From assembly GCF_036327005.1 (NCBI RefSeq), contig NZ_JAUGZK010000006.1:1-64000 (forward strand): a stretch of 64,000 bases of DNA, read 5' to 3'. Below the pieces are notes generated by a model that made no database searches, was not told the origin of the DNA, and saw nothing but the letters and a program-made list of their open reading frames with translations. The translations under genes were made by a program, and so were the position numbers. Below, piece by piece: positions 16,724 through 25,200 of the stretch (its first letter is position 1; every line of letters starts with the position of its first letter). This DNA is from Alkalimonas mucilaginosa. GTDB taxonomy: Bacteria; Pseudomonadota; Gammaproteobacteria; Enterobacterales; Alteromonadaceae.

Positions 16724-17385
16724 CGCTCCAGTCGGGTGGCATGATCAGGGCTTAGTGGTTGATTTAGCAAATAACGGCAAATCAACCGCTGCTGTGCATG
16801 CCCTTCCACCTGTTGCTGCAATACCCGGTAAATACGCCAGTGCGATTGGCTCATCACTGCAAACACATCCAGCAGGTAGAATTTGTCATCCACACCTAGG
16901 TATTGCCAATGATCCAAACCGATGCTGGCATGCTTTTCCAGCACTTCGTCCGCATAAGGACCAAACTTTCTGGCCTGACGCAGTAACTGCATGCTACTGG
17001 CAAGATCCCCCTCAAGATAGGCTTTGCTCCAGGCGTAGTCAGCATAGGCATTTGGCCAGCCTGGCCGCAAGGCTATGGCATGTTCGTACAAAAAGGCTAA
17101 TGATGGCTCTGGCGACGTCTCCAGCCCGGCAAACAGGCCCCACTCCAGGGTCTTAGCTAAACTGAGAACATAATGTGGATGCGCCGGGCTTTTCTGCATG
17201 GCAAGCTGAGCACTGCGCAAAGCGTCCTGATAACTTTCTGCCGAAACGTCCGATTGCTGCCACTGCTGCAGGTAGTAGCGGTTTTTAAAATGATGCGCGC
17301 TGGCCAAGCCTTGCTGGCTAAGTACCAGCAGTTGCCAACACAACAAAGGAAGCGCAATAATCGCCAACAGACTACTGCTGTGCAT
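16693..17385 (-). CDS. TPR-like EPS biosynthesis protein, possibly VpsP family
   Basis: 230 residues with one N-terminal membrane or signal segment (about 5-22) followed by helical-repeat sequence: SYQDALRSAQLAMQKSPAHPHYVLSLA, then FLYEHAIALRPGWPNAYADYAWSKAYLEG, then QLLRQARKFGPYADEVL, three TPR-like units. The rest, to residue 230, is basic and not recognised. Small TPR proteins of this kind (VpsP family) accompany Wzc and polymerase genes in gammaproteobacterial EPS clusters; the role there is not firmly known. Its start overlaps the cpsB-like stop (TAATG), so it ends the export operon. The VpsP assignment is tentative. Confidence 0.65.
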   Translation of the reverse strand: MHSSSLLAIIALPLLCWQLLVLSQQGLASAHHFKNRYYLQQWQQSDVSAESYQDALRSAQLAMQKSPAHPHYVLSLAKTLEWGLFAGLETSPEPSLAFLYEHAIALRPGWPNAYADYAWSKAYLEGDLASSMQLLRQARKFGPYADEVLEKHASIGLDHWQYLGVDDKFYLLDVFAVMSQSHWRIYRVLQQQVEGHAQQRLICRYLLNQPLSPDHATRLERQLCRRFAGR

Positions 17386-18119
17386 TAGCTGGCATCCCGG
17401 AACAGCGCATCGCTGATGTGCTGCGGTGTATCAAACACCAGCTGTTGGGCATGCGCCGAACCCAGCAGCTCAGCAGCCCGCTCACGGGCTTCAGCCAAAC
17501 GTGGCGGACGTCGTTTTAACGAATGGGTATCGGTTGCGATAATATCGAAAATGCCATCTTGCAGGTAACGCTCGGCCAGCAACTGGCTGTCGCTGCCCAT
17601 ATCCCCCAGCAAGGATGACGCAGTCAACTGAAACAGACAACCAAACTGCTGCAATACCTTGATCCGGCCCGGATGCTCCAGCAGCTCCCGATTCCGCTCT
17701 GGGTGAGCTATCATCGGGAGAATACCTTGCTTCAGCAACCAACGGATCAACACCTCGTAGCCAGGCGTCAGATGGCTGTGTGGAAACTCCAGCAACAGCA
17801 CGTTCTGGTCGCGGTACTGGCCCAGAAATAACAAACGCTGCTGTGGCAAAGCATCAAGCAGCGCATCGCTGATCCGAACTTCCTGAGCTGCCCGGATGGG
17901 TAGCTCAATGTTGTGCTCTTTCAATGCCTGTTGTAAGGCGGCTAACTCGGTCAGTACCTTGCTGGCATCGTTGTCGAAGCGACCAGGCATCCAGTGCGGG
18001 GTGGTGACAATACGGCGAATACCTTGCGCCTGTGCCTGCCGGATTAATTGCAGTGTCTCATCCAGATCCCGGGCACCATCGTCGATGCCCGGTAATAAAT
18101 GACAATGCAGATCAATCAT
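17385..18119 (-). CDS. CpsB/CapC-type tyrosine-protein phosphatase (PHP fold)
   Basis: 244 residues. The opening MIDLHCHLLPGIDDGARDLDET carries the metal-binding H-x-H and D residues of the PHP phosphoesterase fold, VTTPHW and LLEFPHSHLTP supply further ligands, and IAHPERNREL and ATDTHSLKRRPP complete the manganese site. This is the CpsB/YwqE family that removes phosphate from the C-terminal tyrosines of BY-kinases. Its ATG overlaps the stop of the kinase gene (ATGA), so kinase and phosphatase are translationally coupled, and together they should set the phosphorylation cycle that drives EPS polymerisation and export. It acts in the cytoplasm. Confidence 0.93.
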   Translation of the reverse strand: MIDLHCHLLPGIDDGARDLDETLQLIRQAQAQGIRRIVTTPHWMPGRFDNDASKVLTELAALQQALKEHNIELPIRAAQEVRISDALLDALPQQRLLFLGQYRDQNVLLLEFPHSHLTPGYEVLIRWLLKQGILPMIAHPERNRELLEHPGRIKVLQQFGCLFQLTASSLLGDMGSDSQLLAERYLQDGIFDIIATDTHSLKRRPPRLAEARERAAELLGSAHAQQLVFDTPQHISDALFRDAS

Positions 18120-20308
18120 GCATTCTTGCCTGCCTGTTCGTAGGTTTGATAATAGCCATAGCCACCATGACCATAGTAGTTCTCAGCTTTACCGGTATCC
18201 AGTTGATTAAGTACCACACCATAGATACGGGCATGAGCATGTGCCAACCGGCCCAGCGCCAGATTCACCTGACCACGTCGTGTCGCATCGGCTTTGACCA
18301 CCATGATGGTGGCATCGACCAGCGGCGACAGTACCAGCGCATCGCTGACTGCCAATACCGGCGGCGTATCAATAATAATGGTGTCGTACTGCTGTTTCAG
18401 CAGCTCCAACAGCTCTACCTTGCGCTCTGAGCTCAGCAGCTCCAGCGGGTTGAGCGGAATAGAGCCAGCCGGCATTAAGTCTACATTCGGCCGGATCCCA
18501 CGCACAATGCACTCATCCAGGCTATTGCTGTCACTCAGGTAGTTGGCCAGACCAGGCTGATAGGCCGGTTGCTCCAGCCGTTTGCCCAAGGTTGGCTTGC
18601 GCATATCGGCGTCAATCAGCAGAACCCGCCCCGATGACGAGAAACTAAAAGCCAGGTTCAGGCTGACTGTCGATTTGCCTTCTGCCGGTAAGCTCGACGT
18701 CACCTCAATCAGCTGTAAGGGCTTGTCGATGGCCATCAGCTTGAGGCTGGTTCGAATGGAGCGTACCGCCTCGGCATGGAGTTTCATCGACTCGTCAAAG
18801 TAGGCAAAGGTCTGCTGTTGCAAACTGGTGCGCTTGGCTGATTTGGGAATGTAGCCCAGCGCCCGCTGCATCAGTTGATCTTCTGCATCTTTGGCCGTTT
18901 TAATGGTATCGTTCAGTGCATCAGACACCAATGCCATCACCATGCCCAAACCAAAGGTAGCAACAAACACCAACATCACGATCAGCTTTCGTTGCGGCTT
19001 CACCGGTTTAGTAGGCACTACGGCTCTGTCGGTGAAACGTGCTACTGGTGAGTGATAATCACTGGTTACTTCGGTCTCACGCTGGCGTGATAAGAAGGTT
19101 TCAAACAAGACCCGGTTGGTCTCCACCTCACGTTTGATACGACGATACTCTGCTTCAACCCCGGACATGCCGGAAAAAGCACCACGCGACTCGGCAATTT
19201 GCTGCTCCAGCGAAGCCAGATTACGGCTGGCAGTTTGGGCCTCTTCTTCAATACCATTGATCAGGTTGCGGATTTGACGATTGAGGTTATCCTGCACCGC
19301 CAGAACTTCAGCCTGCACCGCTATCATGCGCGGATGGCGCGGGCCATAAACTTTGGCCAGCTCCGACTGACGACGCTCTACCGCCACCTGCTCACGCTTG
19401 ATGTTTTGAATGGATGGATGCGAAGTCACTTCCGGCAGGCTTTGCAAACGCTCCATATCGTTGCGATGCCGGTTTAACAGTGCAAGGAAGGTATCGGCTT
19501 GCGCTTTGCGAGAACGGGCACGGGTTAAATCTTCGGATAAACGTTCCAGCTCGCGGGCATCCAGGCTGGTAACACCAGCTACATCCACTAAGTTGTGGGT
19601 ATCCCTAAAAGCATGCAAGCGCTGCTCCGATTCATCCAGCCGCAGCCGAAGTTCATCCAGCCGACCACCCAACCAGCTACTGGCTTGCTGGGTAATTCCC
19701 ATCCGGGCTTCCAGTTGGCTGTCAATATAGGCTTCGCCAATGGCATTGGTAACCTGCTGCGCCAGGCGCGGATCCTCAGCTTCAAAATGAATCACCACCA
19801 GTTGAGTACGGCGAACCGGCGAGATGGTTAATCGCTTCATAAAGCTATCAACCTGACGCTTAAAACGCCGCTCAGCAACTTCCTCTGCCGGTAAAGCGGG
19901 CGCTTTCGGCAAAAAATCTATCGAAGATCGTAGCTTAGCCGTTAGCGACGGCTCGCTTTGGAACTCTGGGTGTTCTGCCAAATTCAGCTGCCGGAAGACC
20001 CGCTCGGCAATGGCTCGTGATTTCAGGATTTCAAACTGGGTCTGGTAGTATTCCTGCTGCATGGAGTTAAAGCCATACACTTCTTCAATCTTTACCGCCC
20101 GGGCCTGCTGAGCCTCGATCAATAAGGTAGAACTGGCGCGGTAAATTTGCGGTAAATTCAGTACCACCAGTACGGCCAGAATGCTACACAGCATGGACAA
20201 TAAAAAAATACGCCACTTAGCACGCCAAAGTACCCGGAACATATGGGTTAAATCGATGACCTGCGTATTGGCCGATTCCGTTCGTTGTGTGGTTTCTGTG
20301 ACCGTCAT
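18116..20308 (-). CDS. wzc: Wzc-type polysaccharide co-polymerase and tyrosine autokinase
   Basis: 730 residues. Wzz domain and first helix at about 33-52, a long periplasmic coiled-coil region (210-400), second helix about 441-462, and a cytoplasmic BY-kinase domain: Walker A SSLPAEGKSTVS (538-549), Walker A' LLIDADMRKP (563-572), Walker B IIIDTPP (644-650). The C-terminal tail has at least six tyrosines between 711 and 723, the autophosphorylated cluster. It controls chain length and gates export with the outer-membrane OPX protein encoded just upstream. Two bases separate it from that gene. Length and domain order are normal. Confidence 0.95.
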   Translation of the reverse strand: MTVTETTQRTESANTQVIDLTHMFRVLWRAKWRIFLLSMLCSILAVLVVLNLPQIYRASSTLLIEAQQARAVKIEEVYGFNSMQQEYYQTQFEILKSRAIAERVFRQLNLAEHPEFQSEPSLTAKLRSSIDFLPKAPALPAEEVAERRFKRQVDSFMKRLTISPVRRTQLVVIHFEAEDPRLAQQVTNAIGEAYIDSQLEARMGITQQASSWLGGRLDELRLRLDESEQRLHAFRDTHNLVDVAGVTSLDARELERLSEDLTRARSRKAQADTFLALLNRHRNDMERLQSLPEVTSHPSIQNIKREQVAVERRQSELAKVYGPRHPRMIAVQAEVLAVQDNLNRQIRNLINGIEEEAQTASRNLASLEQQIAESRGAFSGMSGVEAEYRRIKREVETNRVLFETFLSRQRETEVTSDYHSPVARFTDRAVVPTKPVKPQRKLIVMLVFVATFGLGMVMALVSDALNDTIKTAKDAEDQLMQRALGYIPKSAKRTSLQQQTFAYFDESMKLHAEAVRSIRTSLKLMAIDKPLQLIEVTSSLPAEGKSTVSLNLAFSFSSSGRVLLIDADMRKPTLGKRLEQPAYQPGLANYLSDSNSLDECIVRGIRPNVDLMPAGSIPLNPLELLSSERKVELLELLKQQYDTIIIDTPPVLAVSDALVLSPLVDATIMVVKADATRRGQVNLALGRLAHAHARIYGVVLNQLDTGKAENYYGHGGYGYYQTYEQAGKNA

Positions 20309-20310
20309 GG

Positions 20311-20838
20311 TTAGAAAAATCTCTGTGAAATAGTAATGGTATCACCGGCAAAGACCCGGCTGTTCACATTCGCCTGCTCTGGCTCATTTTTCTGGCCTTC
20401 GCGGCTGATTTGAATGCGATCACGTGAAGCTCGCTCGGTCAGACCACCTGCCAGGGCAATGGCCTGGTTCACTGTCATGCCCGGCTGATACGGGTAGCCG
20501 CCGGGGCGGCGTACCTCGCCATGAATGTAAAACGGGCGGTATTCGGTAATACCGACATACACACTGGGACTGACCAGGTAATCCCCTTGCAGTCCATTGT
20601 GCAGTAGTTGCTCAACCTCTTTCAGGGTAAGCCCTGCCAGCTGGATTGTCCCTAAGAAAGGATAATTGATGGTACCACTGTCGGTTAGCTGCACCGAAAG
20701 CGCCAAATCATCCTGACCATGTACCCGGATATCAATGTGATCACCCGGGCCCAGCCGATAACTTTGATCGGCCTGCAGTGGCAAGGCGAACAACGCCATT
20801 GCCAACACCATTCCTTTGAGCAAATACCACCCTTTCAT
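20311..20838 (-). CDS. Short OPX polysaccharide export protein (Wza-like, no C-terminal barrel)
   Basis: 175 residues: signal peptide 1-23 without a lipobox Cys, poly-export domain about 24-100 (YRLGPGDHIDIRVHGQDDL is the family opening), and one SLBB domain about 101-150 (FYIHGEVRRPGGYPY). Full Wza is roughly twice this length and has more SLBB repeats and a C-terminal alpha-helical outer-membrane segment; all that is missing here. Short OPX proteins are thought to work with a separate beta-barrel porin, and one is encoded immediately upstream. AGGGATC precedes the ATG. It should bridge the periplasm between the Wzc-like co-polymerase and the outer membrane. Confidence 0.92.
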   Translation of the reverse strand: MKGWYLLKGMVLAMALFALPLQADQSYRLGPGDHIDIRVHGQDDLALSVQLTDSGTINYPFLGTIQLAGLTLKEVEQLLHNGLQGDYLVSPSVYVGITEYRPFYIHGEVRRPGGYPYQPGMTVNQAIALAGGLTERASRDRIQISREGQKNEPEQANVNSRVFAGDTITISQRFF

Positions 20839-20840
20839 GC

Positions 20841-22037
20841 TTAGATCCCTACCCGTAATCCCAGGCTGATAACCCGCTTATCGTAAATAAAGCGCTCGAC
20901 CGTTGAATCCCTGTCGGCAATATCAAAGCCTGCAAACACTGTCAGCCAGTAAGACAGACGGTAGTTCACATCCGCACCGTAGTTCCAGAATTTATTGCGC
21001 TGGGTAACACCAACGAAGTCTGAGTTGACATAACGCACACGCACATTGGTTTTCAAGTCACTGTTCCAGTCGTGTTGCCAGTTACCACCATAGGTGGAGT
21101 CTTTGACGTAATCCGCTGCTGTCATTGGATCGGTCGCACGGCGGCCGGTCTCGAGCGTAAAGCGGCTGTACGACAGCGGCTCATAGGTTACCGATAGATT
21201 CCAAGACAGGCCTTTAAAATCTTCCCGCAATGGGTTATCGAAGGTTTTACGCTGCTGTCCAATACGCAGTTCACCGGAGGTCAGTGCGGTGATCTCCCAA
21301 TCCAAACCAACACGGTAGCTGATGTCTTTGTTATCACGGCTGCCGCGGTCAATATCGACCACTTTGTAGTTGATGTCATTACGCATCACTTCAGCCACTA
21401 AATCGGTGGAGGCCAGGGTACTGAAGAAGAAGGTAGCACCCACAGTGCGGCGATCAAAATCACGGAACTGAGAGAATTCACGCAGATTGGTGTAGCCTTT
21501 ATCCAGGTAACCAGCCGACAGACGCAAACGCGCCGGCGTTGAGCGGGCACCAAATTCGTAATGGCCTTTGATCTCATACTCTTCGAAGCGACCTGGTTCG
21601 TCCACCTCAAAACCTAATGAGTCAGACACTCCCTGACCACGTTGCTCATGACCAAAAATAGTATTGCCCTGCAGGCGGATGCGGTGACGGTCGGTAAACT
21701 CCATTTTCGCATCAGCCCGGAAGCCTGCATCAAAGAAGTTGTCCTGGCGGCTTTGGAAATAATCACCGAGGCGGAAAGCAGAAGCCAGGCTGTACTCGTT
21801 GACACCATCGGTTAATACCATGGCGACAGAAGGCGTTAGCTCACTGACAAAGCTGGAAACTTTGTCGGTACGGGTATTGGCGACGTTGTTATCGTGCTTC
21901 AACTCCCATGTTAACTCCGGCACAATATCAATGCCGCTGGCAGTAGGTATAGCGCCAGCGCGATCATCTGCAACCACAGTAAAAGCGGTGGATACCAACG
22001 CTGATACCATGCTTAAACGAAAAAAATTGGATTTCAT
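20841..22037 (-). CDS. Outer-membrane beta-barrel protein of the EPS export system (VpsM-like)
   Basis: 398 residues from the ATG at 22037, chosen because AAGGAG sits five bases upstream; an upstream in-frame start would overlap the priming transferase. A signal peptide (to about residue 24, VVADD) is followed by alternating amphipathic strands rich in Tyr, Arg and Asp: for example FEEYEIKGHYEFGARS, RLRLSAGYLDKGYTNL, TSGELRIGQQRKTF, TNVRVRYVNSDFVGV, typical of a 16-18-stranded barrel. The family is the outer-membrane beta-barrel group next to Wza-like genes (VpsM in Vibrio). With the short OPX protein downstream it probably forms the outer-membrane exit for the polymer. Confidence 0.85.
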   Translation of the reverse strand: MKSNFFRLSMVSALVSTAFTVVADDRAGAIPTASGIDIVPELTWELKHDNNVANTRTDKVSSFVSELTPSVAMVLTDGVNEYSLASAFRLGDYFQSRQDNFFDAGFRADAKMEFTDRHRIRLQGNTIFGHEQRGQGVSDSLGFEVDEPGRFEEYEIKGHYEFGARSTPARLRLSAGYLDKGYTNLREFSQFRDFDRRTVGATFFFSTLASTDLVAEVMRNDINYKVVDIDRGSRDNKDISYRVGLDWEITALTSGELRIGQQRKTFDNPLREDFKGLSWNLSVTYEPLSYSRFTLETGRRATDPMTAADYVKDSTYGGNWQHDWNSDLKTNVRVRYVNSDFVGVTQRNKFWNYGADVNYRLSYWLTVFAGFDIADRDSTVERFIYDKRVISLGLRVGI

Positions 22038-22047
22038 AAGCGCTCCT

Positions 22048-23442
22048 TTAGTATGCATTTTTCCCTGAAAAACCTTTAAATAAGGTCAAAACAATAATCT
22101 TTATATCCAGCCATAAGGACCATTGCCGGATGTATTCCAGATCGTATTTGACACGCATGGCCATTTTATCCAGCGTATCGGTTTCACCACGCCAGCCGTT
22201 GATCTGAGCCCAGCCGGTAATACCTGGTCGTACCTTGTGTCTGAGCATGTAGTAATCTACCTGCTTGCGGTACTCTTCATTGTGCGCGGAAGCATGCGGT
22301 CTTGGCCCAACCACAGACATATCCCCCAGCAACACATTGATAAATTGTGGCAACTCATCCAGCGAAGTCCGACGCAAAAAAGCACCTATCGGCGTAATAC
22401 GTGGGTCATCCTTGGTGGCCTGAGTGACCTTAGCGCCATTTTCCATCACCCGCATGGAGCGAAACTTCAACACATTAATCGGCTTGCCATCCAGACCATA
22501 ACGTTGCTGGCGGAAAAACACCGGGCCAGCCGAGGTTGCTTTTATCGCGGCCGCTATCGTCAGCATCAGCGGCGAAATCAGCAATAACACAGCAGCGCTG
22601 AACAAAAAATCGAAGGCTCGCTTGTAAAATTCTTTAATGCCATAAACCGGTGATTCAAACACACTCAGGGTGTCCACTTCCCCCACACTGCCAATACGGG
22701 CGTGCATCAGATTTTTCAGCAAAAAGTCAGGAATCATCAATACATCGACGGTGCTATCGCCAAGCCGTTGAATAATATCGGCAATACGTTTTTCTGCCAG
22801 CATTGGTAAGCAGATATAGAGCTTTTGGATCCGACCTTGCTGCGCCATCATCACAGCGCTTTCGACACTGCCTTTAATCAGCGGAGCTGCGCCCTCACCA
22901 AGCCGGTTTAATGCCCTGTCGTCGAAAAAACCAACACAATCAAACCCAAGCTCAATGTGCTCCTGCATCTGCTGGTGCAAGCGCCGGCCAGTATCGGTGT
23001 AGCCAATAATGGCAACACGCTGCATGCTCAGGCCTTTTTTTCGCCGCAACGTTTTCACTTCTTTGGCCATAACCCGCCAACTGATCAGGCAGAGGATACT
23101 CAGCCCATACCAGCCGACCAGGACCACCCGGGAAAAACTGGCGCCTTGTTTTAAGAAGAAAAGAGTGGATAACAAGGCCAGAAAACAGAGGGTGTGAACC
23201 GCTATTAAGAGAAACAGCATCCGGCCAAAACGACCAACCCGCCAAGAGCGATACAATTGCACCGACTCAGCCACAAAGGCATAGCAGAGTAGATAAGCCA
23301 GTAATATCAGTAAGTAATCTTTGGTCAGGCTTTGCGAGTAGGCGATGAGGCAACTAAGCAGGGTGACCACAAGAATAAGAAGATCGACAAAGCGATAGAA
23401 AAAAGAACTCGAGTTGTCTTGTCGAAACATTGAATTGGTCAT
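22048..23442 (-). CDS. Undecaprenyl-phosphate sugar phosphotransferase (WcaJ-like priming enzyme)
   Basis: 464 residues. Four or five N-terminal membrane helices (to about 130), a CoA-binding-like domain containing RVAIIGYTDTGRRLHQQM, then the membrane-associated catalytic domain: YKRAFDFLFSAAVLLL, GPVFFRQQRYGLDGKPI, LKFRSMRV, RRTSLDELPQFINVLLGDMS and VGPRPH, all standard in polyisoprenyl-phosphate hexose-1-phosphate transferases. It starts each repeat unit by moving a sugar 1-phosphate, usually glucose, to undecaprenyl phosphate. It is the first gene of the minus-strand export operon; GGGAG precedes the ATG. No JUMPstart/ops element is seen in the 120-base upstream spacer. Confidence 0.93.
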   Translation of the reverse strand: MTNSMFRQDNSSSFFYRFVDLLILVVTLLSCLIAYSQSLTKDYLLILLAYLLCYAFVAESVQLYRSWRVGRFGRMLFLLIAVHTLCFLALLSTLFFLKQGASFSRVVLVGWYGLSILCLISWRVMAKEVKTLRRKKGLSMQRVAIIGYTDTGRRLHQQMQEHIELGFDCVGFFDDRALNRLGEGAAPLIKGSVESAVMMAQQGRIQKLYICLPMLAEKRIADIIQRLGDSTVDVLMIPDFLLKNLMHARIGSVGEVDTLSVFESPVYGIKEFYKRAFDFLFSAAVLLLISPLMLTIAAAIKATSAGPVFFRQQRYGLDGKPINVLKFRSMRVMENGAKVTQATKDDPRITPIGAFLRRTSLDELPQFINVLLGDMSVVGPRPHASAHNEEYRKQVDYYMLRHKVRPGITGWAQINGWRGETDTLDKMAMRVKYDLEYIRQWSLWLDIKIIVLTLFKGFSGKNAY

Positions 23443-23564
23443 TTCCGCTCCCTGGATGGCTACAATCTGGTAACTTTGTCTGCCAGCGTGCTATTCTATC
23501 TCAAAAGCCCGGTAACACGCCAGCCCTGTCGTCCCAGTTATGGCAGCTTTCATAAAAACAACAT

Positions 23565-24296
23565 CTAACGATGAGGTCGGCGGTTAGTTGTTAACGTTCC
23601 TGATACCGCCGGCGCATAATTGGCTGCCAACTGCCACTTGGGCCGAATGGGGGTAAGTGGTAATTCCCGTTTGCGGGCTACCAATAAATAACTGCTACCA
23701 AAACTTTTCGCCAGCCAACGACGCCAGCGACTGTCGGCGGGTACTTTACCAAGCAGGCTGGAGGCATAAAAGCGCTGCTCTGCTAACACCTCAAAACCCA
23801 GTAAGTACAGCCAGTCTTTTAAACGGGCCAGGGTAAAAAAACGCCCATTCCAGGGGGATTTCTGCCGCAACCAGGGGTTTAGCTTCATCAACCCTGCCAG
23901 GCTAAATGGGTTAAAGCCGGTCAGTACCAGGTAGCCATCGGCACGCAACACCCGGTGCACCTCACGCATCAGATGGTGAGGATCCGTACAAAATTCATTG
24001 GCATGACACAGCAAGAGCGCATCCATACTCAGATCCTGCACAGGCAGTGCATCCGATTCTGCTTTGATTTGGCAGTGGCTTGCCTTGATCCCCAACGAAA
24101 TATGATGCTTAATAGGGCTGGCCGTGGTATCCAGCTGACAGCTCAGGTCGCCCACCTTTAGCAGATAGTAGCCAAAGATTTGTGGCCACCACGCTGCCAA
24201 CTGCTGTTCAGTAGCCGCCCGCAACGCTTCCCCTTGCGGGATTTGCTGCCAGTTGGCTGGGCCTGGCCGGTTACGGGCGCTTAAAGCGGGTTTCAT
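23565..24296 (-). CDS. Class I SAM-dependent methyltransferase, YafS-like
   Basis: 243 residues from the ATG at 24296 (upstream TTG at 24326 is the alternative). The methyltransferase-11 pattern is partly visible: DALPVQDLSMDALLLCHANEFCTDPHHLMREVHRVLRADGYLVLTGFNP matches motifs II-III, including the usual post-III loop. The N-terminal glycine-rich motif I is weak: VGDLSCQLDTTAS stands where E-x-G-x-G is expected, an oddity also seen in other members of this group. In Escherichia coli a similar gene (yafS) is also beside gloB. Substrate unknown. It is divergent from gloB, 47 bases between the starts, so the two probably share a promoter region. Confidence 0.72.
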   Translation of the reverse strand: MKPALSARNRPGPANWQQIPQGEALRAATEQQLAAWWPQIFGYYLLKVGDLSCQLDTTASPIKHHISLGIKASHCQIKAESDALPVQDLSMDALLLCHANEFCTDPHHLMREVHRVLRADGYLVLTGFNPFSLAGLMKLNPWLRQKSPWNGRFFTLARLKDWLYLLGFEVLAEQRFYASSLLGKVPADSRWRRWLAKSFGSSYLLVARKRELPLTPIRPKWQLAANYAPAVSGTLTTNRRPHR

Positions 24297-24343
24297 CAGT
24301 AGCTGTGCCCTTGTTATCCGATTCAACCCATTGAGTATACCAG

Positions 24344-25138
24344 ATGCAGCCAGAGAAACTGACCATCACGCCATTAACCGCTTTTCAGGACAATTACATC
24401 TGGTGCCTGACCCAGCCGGATAGCGATGCGTTGCTGGTGGTCGACCCGGGCGATGCAGATGTGGTCAAGCAGTTTGCCCATAGCAACCGCAAGCAATTAA
24501 CCAGCATCCTGGTAACCCACCATCATTGGGATCATACCGACGGCATTGCCGCACTGAAACAACAATGGCCAGATGTTCGGGTGTATGGGCCGGCCTATGA
24601 AGCCAACCAGATCAGCACCCTGACGCACAGCGTGCAAGATAACGATAGCCTTACACTCCCCGACTTTGGCCTCACTTTGAACGTGCTGCATCTGCCAGGC
24701 CATACGCTCGGACATATCGGCTATTACGCTGCCCTGCCTCATCATGCCCCTTGGTTATTTTGCGGCGACACTCTGTTCAGCGCCGGTTGTGGCCGCTTAT
24801 TTGAAGGCAGCCCGGAGCAGATGCATCAGTCCTTGCAGCGATTGGTCAACTTACCGGATGAAACCCGGGTTTATTGCACCCACGAATACACCTTAGCCAA
24901 CCTGGCTTTTGCCCGGGCAGTCGAGCCTGACAACCAGGCCGTCATTGCACACTTGGCGCATTGCCAACAACTGCGCCATAATCAACAGCCAACATTGCCC
25001 AGCACTTTGGCAACAGAAAAAGCAATCAACCCCTTTCTTCGTTGCCACTTACCTGATCTGCAAAGAAAATATGATTGCAGTTCGGCACAGGCTACCTTTA
25101 CAGCATTACGCACGGATAAAGACCAGTTTAAATCCTGA
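24344..25138 (+). CDS. gloB: Hydroxyacylglutathione hydrolase (glyoxalase II)
   Basis: 264 residues, normal for the family. It hydrolyses S-D-lactoylglutathione to D-lactate and glutathione in methylglyoxal detoxification. The metallo-beta-lactamase-fold metal site is complete: THHHWDHTDG, then LPGHTLGH, then FCGDTLFSAGCGRLFEG, and CTHEYTLANLAFA, the typical GloB sequence. The C-terminal substrate-binding domain ends in NPFLRCHLPDL-type residues. There is no strong ribosome site before the ATG. The gene is followed after 62 bases by mltD, as in enteric bacteria. Confidence 0.95.
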   Translation: MQPEKLTITPLTAFQDNYIWCLTQPDSDALLVVDPGDADVVKQFAHSNRKQLTSILVTHHHWDHTDGIAALKQQWPDVRVYGPAYEANQISTLTHSVQDNDSLTLPDFGLTLNVLHLPGHTLGHIGYYAALPHHAPWLFCGDTLFSAGCGRLFEGSPEQMHQSLQRLVNLPDETRVYCTHEYTLANLAFARAVEPDNQAVIAHLAHCQQLRHNQQPTLPSTLATEKAINPFLRCHLPDLQRKYDCSSAQATFTALRTDKDQFKS

Positions 25139-25200
25139 CTTGCAATCAGTCTGCAAGCAGGTAACATGCAAGCTGATGGAAAAATTGACAGGACTATTGC

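Noticed and set aside
23443..23564. JUMPstart/ops element upstream of the EPS export operon
   Set aside because: No sequence close to GGCGGTAGCGTG is present on the minus strand; only loosely similar GGCTGGCGTG was seen.
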